In this document: piece by piece, positions 9,728 through 18,500 of the stretch
Layout of the letters: each line of letters begins with the position of its first letter
Numbering within the stretch: the first letter of the stretch is position 1
From: Cytophaga sp051961495
Lineage (GTDB): Bacteria > Bacteroidota > Bacteroidia > Cytophagales > Cytophagaceae
Length of the DNA: 33,481 nt
Direction of reading: 5' to 3'
Assembly: GCF_051961495.1 (NCBI RefSeq)
Contig: NZ_JBQCDF010000175.1
Coordinates: 1 to 33,481 of the forward strand
The notes under the pieces: generated by a model
What the model was told of the DNA's origin: nothing
The model's database searches: none
Seen by the model: only the letters and a program-made list of their open reading frames with translations
Position numbers and translations under genes: made by a program

Positions 9728-9828
9728 ACAGAATACATTTCTGCAACAAGCCTGATGAATCCTCATGTTTATGAAGGTTATATGCATAAAAATAAAGAGA
9801 TACGAATACGACTAGAATAAAAAATCCT

Positions 9829-11859
9829 ATGTACAGCAAGAAGTATTTTTTAAAGACCCTGGCCATCTTCATGGCATTGAATATTTTCACACAGCTAGTA
9901 GCGCCAACGGTATCCATGGCGCTGACCTCAGGCCCTGCAACACCTGAAGTAGCAAGCTTTGAACCGGTCGATACAACCGATATGGTTGATCTGGTAACTG
10001 GAGATTTTAATTACAATATTCCTTTATTGGAAGTGCCGGGGCCGGAAGGCGGCTATCCGGTGGCATTATCCTATCATGGTGGGGTTATGCCTGCACAGGA
10101 CGCAAGTTGGGTAGGCTTGGGTTGGAATTTAAATCCGGGCTCTATTAACAGGACAGTAAATAATTTTGCTGATGATTATTGTAATGCCAAGTACTATGTA
10201 GATGATGAATGGAATGGAGGGATAACAACAGAATACAATTTTGGTGTTGGTGTAGGTATTGCGAATATAGCTACTGTAGGAGTTGATGTTGGTATTAAAC
10301 ATGATACATACAGAGGTAATGGTGGATCTGAAGGCTTGAGTATAGGATTGGGATATAAAAATGGAATCGGAATCAATGCCAGCATTGGTTCTGATTCATG
10401 GAGTGGAACATACGGATCTGTTGGGATTGGTATAGGAGGTCGGGCGATGTCAGTGGGAGTGACAGTTGGCTCTTATGGAGGACAAACATACGGATCTTTT
10501 GGGATTAGCTCTCAAATCACTCAATCAACCATGGGGGTGTCTTTAAGCTCAGGGGGCTTAAAAACTTCTTCTACTATAGCAGGTGCTTTATCTGGTACAA
10601 ATGATAATTATGGTAAAATCAGCACTTTTAGTGGAGGATTTGGACTACAGATTCCTATTTATTGTTTTTATGTGTCTGTTGGATATAAATATTCCAGATA
10701 CTGGATGCGTGAAACAAGTGAAACGGCATTATATGGAGTGTTAAATAGTAAAGCTGCAAGTAACGTCAGCTCGACTCCGTATAGTACATCAAGTCTGGAT
10801 TGTAATATATTATATGATCCGGGAGTAAACTTAGCAGACCAGAAAGATTTAGACTGGACAACAAACCCTGTTGTTGCCTGTTATGATAATTATACTGTTT
10901 TGAGTCAAGGTTTGTCAGGCTCTATAGAACCAGTTATGCTTGACAACGGATCTTTTTTCAGAAAAAAGTATAACAACCCGGATAATGGAAGTGTTAAAAT
11001 GAAAACAGATATTTTCAGGCCATTCACAATTGACAAACACCAGTTTCGTTTTCGTAATGATTTTTCAAACAGTCATAAGATAACGCCAAGTGACTTTGCA
11101 GTGTCCGGTTCCACACTGTCATATCCTTCTTCAGGTATGGCCTATACGGCTGATCAATTGGATCCCAGAGGAATTTTTCAGACTCTTGATGGTTCAGGTA
11201 GACCAACGGAAAAGAAAATTGCCGGCAGCAGACATGTTGAATATTTCACCAATGCAGAAATAGCGGCAGGTACTGCAATCGGATTTATTAATACTCCTGC
11301 TATTCCAAATTCAGAAAGAAATTCACGAACTTTTACAGATGGCACTTTAGATACACCTACATCCTATGATATATCGAAGAACATTGGTGGTTACAGTATA
11401 ACAAATGAAAATGGGGTTACATATCATTATGCACTCCCTGCATATACATATCAATACAGCCAAAAGTCTGAATCGACAAATAGCAGGACAGGAAGCATCC
11501 AGTCAAGAAGTATTTCTAATCCTAATCCCTATGCATATACCTGGATGCTCACCGCGGTAACTGGCCCCGATTATGTTGACAACAATCATAACGGGTTTGC
11601 AGATGCCGCCGACTGGGGTTATTGGGTAAACTTTGAGTATGGAAGGTGGACAGATCGATGTGGGTATAGGACACCTGACATAGGTGTAAATGCAGATATC
11701 GATGGATCAACATCAGTAAGTAGAGGTGGTAAAGAAATTTATTATATAAATTCAATTAGCACACGCACGCACACAGCGCTGTTTATTAAAGATAGTCGAT
11801 TAGATTTAAAGGGAACAAATTCTTATGATTATGATTCTTATAGTAAGAATTATGTATAA
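9829..11859 (+). CDS. SpvB-like protein, N-terminal fragment
   Basis: 676 residues ending at the premature TAA. It holds the signal peptide (about 1-31, FTQLVAPTVSMA) and the signature of the SpvB/TcdB N-terminal domain (about 66-117): YNIPLLEVPGPEGGYP, ALSYHGG, DASWVGLGWNLNPGSINR. SpvB-type proteins have the same LSY...GLGW pattern. Next comes a Gly-rich beta-like stretch (about 125-290, for example IGIGIGGRAMSVGVTVGSYG), then a region ending in RTHTALFIKDSRLDLKG. If made on its own, it would be an exported SpvB domain without the C-terminal half. Homology to the intact paralog runs to the stop. Confidence 0.8.
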   Translation: MYSKKYFLKTLAIFMALNIFTQLVAPTVSMALTSGPATPEVASFEPVDTTDMVDLVTGDFNYNIPLLEVPGPEGGYPVALSYHGGVMPAQDASWVGLGWNLNPGSINRTVNNFADDYCNAKYYVDDEWNGGITTEYNFGVGVGIANIATVGVDVGIKHDTYRGNGGSEGLSIGLGYKNGIGINASIGSDSWSGTYGSVGIGIGGRAMSVGVTVGSYGGQTYGSFGISSQITQSTMGVSLSSGGLKTSSTIAGALSGTNDNYGKISTFSGGFGLQIPIYCFYVSVGYKYSRYWMRETSETALYGVLNSKAASNVSSTPYSTSSLDCNILYDPGVNLADQKDLDWTTNPVVACYDNYTVLSQGLSGSIEPVMLDNGSFFRKKYNNPDNGSVKMKTDIFRPFTIDKHQFRFRNDFSNSHKITPSDFAVSGSTLSYPSSGMAYTADQLDPRGIFQTLDGSGRPTEKKIAGSRHVEYFTNAEIAAGTAIGFINTPAIPNSERNSRTFTDGTLDTPTSYDISKNIGGYSITNENGVTYHYALPAYTYQYSQKSESTNSRTGSIQSRSISNPNPYAYTWMLTAVTGPDYVDNNHNGFADAADWGYWVNFEYGRWTDRCGYRTPDIGVNADIDGSTSVSRGGKEIYYINSISTRTHTALFIKDSRLDLKGTNSYDYDSYSKNYV

Positions 11860-11952
11860 TCCTTTGCTGGAATTCTATCAAATGATGGTTCTTATTATAT
11901 TGAGGCACCATATAGTAAAAATGACTCATACAAACCTGTAAAGTCATTAAAA

Positions 11953-14900
11953 TTGAAAGAGATTATTTTAATTGAAAATAATGCATTAGCTAACGTTATA
12001 TATCCGTATGCAATTACTGATCTTAAAGGAAATCATACAACAACAGCCGATAATAATTCATTTGTAAATGGTGATTGTAATAAATTAATCCGTTCATATA
12101 ACAACGGCTCTCCTGTAACAACTTATAAACCTATTATTCATTGGGAAAATATGTTAGATGCAGCTGATTTAACACCGGTTCCATATGGGCAAAGTCTTAG
12201 TCTTGAAACATTAATCAGAAATACGGCAGTCAAGAGTGTACGTTTTGATCAGGATAATTCATTATGTTTAAATACTACAAATAGCTTCGATACAGATATA
12301 AATACCAAATCCGGAAAATTGACATTAAAAGCAATTCGCTTTTATGGACGGAATCAAGTGCAATTGCTTCCTTCAACAAACTTTAAATATGATTTAACAA
12401 ATCCACTGCAAGGAAATATACAGATAACGAATATTGCCGGAGACGCTGGTTATACAGGTAAAATGGGTAAGATAGATTGCGGAGGCGCAAACAATTTTAA
12501 TGTAGGTGATATTGTAACGTTTGTTCTGAATAGTAAAACATTTTATTGCACGTTGACTAAAGGTTACGGCTCACCGAACACAGCATATGATGTAGTTTTT
12601 TTGGGAGGTACATTACCTGTTACAGGAGATAAAGGAATTCCAGTTTTGGCATCACAAACGAAGAATCCGCCCTATTCGCCGGAGTATTATGATATATGGG
12701 GGATGTTTAAATCTGATTACAACCCGGTCGCAAATGCAAGAAGGAATAATTACAGACGTACAACAGATGTTTCATCAAAGGCCGTAGATTGCTGGAACCT
12801 CAGAAGTATAGAAACTCCTACAGGATCTACGATAGCAATAGATTATAAGTCAGATCAAATTGATCAGGTTGAACTTAAAAATTATTCTATACTTAATTGT
12901 TCGCCACAAGTAGGTACAAGATACTCTAATGAAGCAATCGGCGCTTATACCAATACATATTATATCTATGAAACACTTAACGGTGGGACACTTCAGAGTT
13001 TAAAATTCAATTTTACTCCGGAAGAATTAAGCGGTCGTGATCTTACGCAATACTATAGCGTAAATGATAAAGTAGACATTTATACTATGGGTATGGAAAG
13101 TTATTATGCATGTCCGTCAAGGACTGATCCATTTCCATCAGGAAGTACTTGTGCTGCTAATTCCAGGGATAAAAGTGCTGCTTATTTTAGCATAAAGTAT
13201 GATGTTAAAGAGGTAGGTTCTAATTATATTATTGTAGAAAATTCGGCGCATAATTATTTTAAAGACGATGCTACCTGGCAGGATCAATATGGGATCACTT
13301 TCAATCCAAATGTTCTTCTTCATTATAACTCATTTATCAAAATTGTTCCTAAAGGAAGCGAATATGGTGGAGGATTATGTGTGAGCCAAATTTCTGTTAA
13401 AGACAATCTAGTTCAAAGTACAACAAAGTATACCTATGCAACTGGAGGAACTGCATTTTTGCCAAATTGTTATGACGATTTGGATACACGTCCTGATATT
13501 GCTGCAAGTGAGCCTGCATTACAATCTTATCGGAAAGAATATTACACAACTTTTGCAAAAATTATGGCAATGGCAAAAGATGTTGTAGCACCGGGTGTTT
13601 TATATGAATCGGTTAAAGTAAAAAACAGCGTTACTAAAAATGGAGTAACAACAGATGCGCCAACGTATCAGGCATATCAGTTTCAATCATTTAAAGAAGA
13701 TATGATTGGATTTGAAAATGTATCCAGTAGTACCGGTACGCAGGCATTTGCCCGGACAACAAAGATTAGTGATAAAACAAGCCAGATAGGAAATGTAATA
13801 TCCATTAAAACATACGACAAAAATAACCGGCTTCTTTCTGAAGTAAGTAACAACTATACATCTACTCCTGAAAATGACCAGGGCATTATTGAACAGGTAT
13901 TTCATGAACAACGTCGTATGAACCCCGATTTAGGAGCTTCCTGGGAAAATAAGTTTGCCTCTGTTACAGTAAAATCACAATATCCATCTGTATTGATTTC
14001 TACAACGAATAAAGATTATACGAAAGGTATCACGACGACAACCAATAATACGGCGTTTGATTTTTATACGGGCGCTGTTACAGAAACACAAACTTCGGAT
14101 AGTTACGGAAATACCTATATGGTTATTAACGATCCGGCTTATAATTGGTATGATAATGATGGATGGCCTGGAGGTATGGGCTTAAAATTAAATAGCGGCG
14201 TGAATATGCTGACACAAAATTCCGGTTCATATGTGATAAAGAAGAATGCTTCAGCTGGTGCATATTCTGTCAATGTGACAAGCGCTTCAATATCTGTTGC
14301 ACCTAAACAGATATTGGTAACAATGAACGGAGGAACTAAATTACCTTTGTCTTGCCATGCCGGTACAAAAATTTCCGGGTTAACCTTACCCGTATTTATT
14401 AGCTGGATTTCAAAAGACCGGACTCAGTTTAAAGCTATAAGCCGGGCATCGTCAATAACCTCTGATCTTGGAGCCAGGACAATTACCATGGATAATGGGA
14501 ATGTATTAAAGGCTGCTGTTACTACCTGGTCGGAAAATTGGAACTACAGACAGGGAAGTAATCAATATGGTTATTCAACAGCATCAATCCAGGATTATAC
14601 ATATTTCCCTGATCAATATAGTTATATTACTGTTGATCAGACAAAGTGGAGAATAAAATCATCGTATACATGGGATAGTCCCTATTTGAATACGGATGGA
14701 ACTTACCCAGCAACAGGAATGGGGGCTTTTGTGCCATTCGATTATTCAGCTTCTGGCGCACAGACCTCTTCATATTGGAAGGCCGTTAATACAAATACTT
14801 TATATACACAATATTCTAAACTGCTTGAATCTAAAGATATCAATAATCAATATACTTCCATTAAATATTCGGAAGATGAAAGTTTAATCTGTGGAACAGC

Positions 14901-15546
14901 AGTAAATTCGAAATATACAGAATTTTCAATTGGCAGTGCAGAACATGGAGAAGGTGAGTTTGCAGGATATCCTGTTTCAACCTATGCGCACACAGGTGTA
15001 AGCAGTTATAAATTAAATCTGAATGGGGGTAGAATAGCTTATACAGTTAAATATAACGAGGGAGGAGAAGGAGGTTTTGGTAAGGGAAAACAATACCGTA
15101 TTTCTGCCTGGGTGTACAAGGATAATATAGCAGACGCACAATTGTTTTATACCAGTACGGTGAATGGTACCTCAACTACAACAACTCAAAATTATGATGC
15201 TACCAAACATATAAAATGTGGTAACTGGATTTTAATGACAATGGATATTACTACAACAACTGCAGCAGGTACAGATCTGAAGGTTGATGTAGGCGTAAGA
15301 AATGCTAGTACATCTAATTATGTGTATACAGATGATTTCAGATTCCAGCCATTTGTTTCGGAAGTGCAATCATATGTATATGATAAGAACACAGGTTTAC
15401 TTACATATGTATTGGGCTCTGATAACAGGTATGTGCGTTATGAGTATGATACCAGAGGCCGTTTGAAAGCCACATATAAAGAAACAACCAACGGCGAGGT
15501 GAAAATGAATGAGTATAATTACAATTTCGCACGTCCGATCAACTAA
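11953..15546 (+). CDS. SpvB-like protein, C-terminal fragment
   Basis: The open frame resumes directly after the TAA at 11857. The coordinates given start at a TTG (11953), which is only a possible restart; there is no signal peptide and no strong ribosome-binding site, so separate translation is doubtful. The fragment contains the middle region (NPPYSPEYYDIWGMFKSDYN; AKDVVAPGVLYESVKVKN), the AFDFYTGAVTETQT segment, and a jelly-roll-like segment (about TYAHTGVSSYKLNLNGG to VYTDDFRFQPF). YD-type repeats end it (SYVYDKNTGLLTYVLG, RYEYDTRGRLKATYKET). It keeps good similarity to the paralog up to the last residues, so the gene has not decayed beyond the single stop. The RHS gene follows after 52 bases. 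Confidence 0.72.
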   Translation: MKEIILIENNALANVIYPYAITDLKGNHTTTADNNSFVNGDCNKLIRSYNNGSPVTTYKPIIHWENMLDAADLTPVPYGQSLSLETLIRNTAVKSVRFDQDNSLCLNTTNSFDTDINTKSGKLTLKAIRFYGRNQVQLLPSTNFKYDLTNPLQGNIQITNIAGDAGYTGKMGKIDCGGANNFNVGDIVTFVLNSKTFYCTLTKGYGSPNTAYDVVFLGGTLPVTGDKGIPVLASQTKNPPYSPEYYDIWGMFKSDYNPVANARRNNYRRTTDVSSKAVDCWNLRSIETPTGSTIAIDYKSDQIDQVELKNYSILNCSPQVGTRYSNEAIGAYTNTYYIYETLNGGTLQSLKFNFTPEELSGRDLTQYYSVNDKVDIYTMGMESYYACPSRTDPFPSGSTCAANSRDKSAAYFSIKYDVKEVGSNYIIVENSAHNYFKDDATWQDQYGITFNPNVLLHYNSFIKIVPKGSEYGGGLCVSQISVKDNLVQSTTKYTYATGGTAFLPNCYDDLDTRPDIAASEPALQSYRKEYYTTFAKIMAMAKDVVAPGVLYESVKVKNSVTKNGVTTDAPTYQAYQFQSFKEDMIGFENVSSSTGTQAFARTTKISDKTSQIGNVISIKTYDKNNRLLSEVSNNYTSTPENDQGIIEQVFHEQRRMNPDLGASWENKFASVTVKSQYPSVLISTTNKDYTKGITTTTNNTAFDFYTGAVTETQTSDSYGNTYMVINDPAYNWYDNDGWPGGMGLKLNSGVNMLTQNSGSYVIKKNASAGAYSVNVTSASISVAPKQILVTMNGGTKLPLSCHAGTKISGLTLPVFISWISKDRTQFKAISRASSITSDLGARTITMDNGNVLKAAVTTWSENWNYRQGSNQYGYSTASIQDYTYFPDQYSYITVDQTKWRIKSSYTWDSPYLNTDGTYPATGMGAFVPFDYSASGAQTSSYWKAVNTNTLYTQYSKLLESKDINNQYTSIKYSEDESLICGTAVNSKYTEFSIGSAEHGEGEFAGYPVSTYAHTGVSSYKLNLNGGRIAYTVKYNEGGEGGFGKGKQYRISAWVYKDNIADAQLFYTSTVNGTSTTTTQNYDATKHIKCGNWILMTMDITTTTAAGTDLKVDVGVRNASTSNYVYTDDFRFQPFVSEVQSYVYDKNTGLLTYVLGSDNRYVRYEYDTRGRLKATYKETTNGEVKMNEYNYNFARPIN

Positions 15547-15598
15547 TTGAAAAATATATCAGAAGATAAAATTATTTTATAGATAAAGCATTCAGCCT

Positions 15599-18500
15599 AT
15601 GTTACGTATCAGGGTTATTTTTATCAGCATCATCTGTTTTTTACAGGGATATCTGCTTCATGCGCAGTGTACACAGGCAACAGTTCCTGCCGGTGTAATC
15701 AAAGACATCATGGCCGCCACTTATCCATCAACTCCAAGATATCTGACCGGAGAGATCGATGAAGCCACAGGCAAGCTGGTATGTATGTGGCAGGAACAGG
15801 ATGTTGTGGGTACCACCCGTGACATCAAATGCGCCATTTATGACAAGGATCTTAATCAGCTGGTTGCTCCTTTCCGTGTAAATTACGATACCACAGATCA
15901 CCAGACGTATTATGATCTGAAAATTCATCCGTATGACAACAGCTTTATCATAACATGGGCGAGCCGGAAGTCTGGAAATTATGATGTATATCTCAAAAAG
16001 ATTTCATTGGATATTACCAGCGGAGCCGCTGTTACTGCCGCTGCTGATGTGCTGGTAACCAACACGGCCCTGGACCAGGCATCTACCAATGTTACCATTA
16101 ATTATGCGCGTAATGAAATAATAGTTGGCTACAATAGCATGACAACAGCCAGCGATTGGGATGTATATGTGCGCCGCCTGGACTATGCTACCTTAACAAC
16201 CATCGGCAGTGAATTCAGGATTAATACCGTTACTACCGCTACGCAGGCAATCTGGGGCATAGAATATTCAACACAGGCCGATGAATTTATCGTTTCCTAT
16301 CATTCCAATGCTACCGGCAATTACGATATCTTATGCAAGACATATAAATACGATGCAACGACTTCGGCTTATATAGTGAGTGCGGCAGAGCAGACGGTAA
16401 ATACATATCTGACAAGTGACCAGATGACACCATTCCTGATTGTGAACCAGACAACCGGTGATTATGCGATCTCCTGGTCTTCTAATGGACAGGACGGATC
16501 TTCCCGTGGCGCATATGCACGTGTATACGATCGTTTAAATGCGGCAAAGACAAGTGAGATTCTGTTGAATGTAACTACATCCGGAGATCAGTTTAACCCA
16601 CGCCCGTTCTGGGATGAGCCAACCAATGTATTGGGTTATTCCTGGGCGCACGTTTCCGGCAGTTCACTGATCAGAATGGGCTTGTATGATGGGAACAACA
16701 GCTATGCGATGATCGGCGGAGAACTGGATCCTTTGTCGGGTGCCAATGTAAACGGTGCGGGCTATACGCTATCCTGGGGTCTGGTACACCCCAAAAGTCA
16801 CCGCTTTTATTTGTGCTATGATCAGTTTAACGGAGCTGTGAGTTCTTACGGAAGAATTTTTGTCAGCAACTATTGTCATCCTTCCTTCAATCCTGCTTTA
16901 TCGACGAGCAACAGTGATATGAACTGGGTGGATACAAAATCCTTCAATGCCTACGGGGATGTAGTATCTGAGAGCCGTACGTTTTATGATAACCGTGGCA
17001 AGGAACTGCAAAGCCAGTCGTTCAATGCAGAGAATCCTAAATTTGTTTTCGGACAAATGTCTTTGTATGATTATCTGGACAGGCCAACATTACAGACCTT
17101 GCCTGCTGTTTCCAACAACACAGGTGCTTTCGTCTATAACCCGTATTTCATCGTATCCCAGGCCGGCGCTCCCCCAACTGCTTACAATGCGGCAAACTGG
17201 GATGCCTCCGGAACCGTTAATAATCCGGCAGCTGTAATAAATACCGCCGGATCATTAGGTACGTATTACAGCGCTAATAATACCTATGAAACAGGTGTGC
17301 CGAATACATCTTATCCTTACAGCAGAACTTTTCTCAATGATGATGCACAGGGTGGCGTTGTAAAACAGACAAACCCGGGCGAAGCGCTTCGTATGGGACA
17401 AGGGCATGAAACCAAATCAATCTCCCTGGGTGTGCTGAATGAACTGGATCATTATGCCATGCTGCGTAAAACACAGTTTGTAGTTAATGCAAATGCTCCG
17501 TCTACGTTAAAACAAAAAGCAGGCAAGAGCATTGTCATAGATGAAAACGGCATGAGCGGTTTGTCTTTTACAGATCTTTCGGGCAATACCATCGCTACTG
17601 CCAAAGAGGGAACTTCATCCATGCCAACGGATCAGAAGGTCTCTTCATCCGTTCAGCTTACTCCTAATCTATACTATTGCAATTTTACGTATGCAGGTTC
17701 GTCATGTAATATGAGCCATCTCCGGGTTTTCGGAGCAGGTAATGTAGAGATTATAAATGTGTATGATGGCGCTATCCTTTATCCGATGGGGCCTGCAGCG
17801 GCAGTACCTGAGATCAGTTATTCCGGCACTATTACCGATCTGCAGATACGTTCAGCAGAACCTTTTAGCGTAAAGATGCTATGTAATCCAGATGTTTTTC
17901 CTCCTATATCAATGGACGTATGGTTAAAGTACGAAGCTGTTTACCAACAGGGGCAAAGTAGTATTGACCTGCACCTGCAGAGCGGCCACGGACTTAGTGG
18001 TTCATTATCCAATGCTGCCGGTGCAACCATTGAGATCCAGGATCTGACAAGCGCTGCGATTGTATACAGCGGTGCCGCAGCAGGGTATAACTATTCAGGT
18101 CTGGCAGCAGGCTTCTATCGCATCCGTTTCAACGGGCTGAATTATCAGAACCTGTATAACAACAGTTCTCTTACGCTTTCATACAATCAGTTCTATACAA
18201 ATTGGGCATATTATTTTTACGATGATAATGGCAACTTAATTGCAAAAACGCAACCGAATGGCATAAGCAGCTTAACCGATTATACGTTACCGAAATACAC
18301 AGATACCTATACCTATACTACATCGGGCCAGGTGCTTTCTTCAACGGAAGTGGACGGCGGTACTACAAACTATGTGTACCGCAACGACGGCAGCCTGCGC
18401 TTCTCTCAGAATGCCGACCAGGCAACCGACGGCCGTTTCTCTTTTGTGAATTATGATGCCGATAACCGTACGGTTATGTCCGGCGAATATAAAACCGGCT

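Larger units (their letters stand above)
9829..15546 (+). pseudogene. SpvB-like large secreted protein gene split by one in-frame stop codon
   Basis: Reading frame 1 is open from ATG 9829 to TAA 15544-15546 except for a single TAA at 11857-11859. Translation after that stop stays in frame without any shift (SFAGILSNDGSYYIEAP and then LKLKEIILIEN). It aligns with the intact 1926-residue paralog at 24720, which reads FETASFALN and later LKLSEIMVIEN at this place. The whole reading frame is 1906 codons including the two stops. One base substitution would be enough to explain it, so this is either a fresh pseudogene, a sequencing error, or a recoded stop. Both halves are described separately. The ATG context (AGAATAAAAAATCCT before ATG) is almost the same as in the intact copy. 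Confidence 0.85.
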
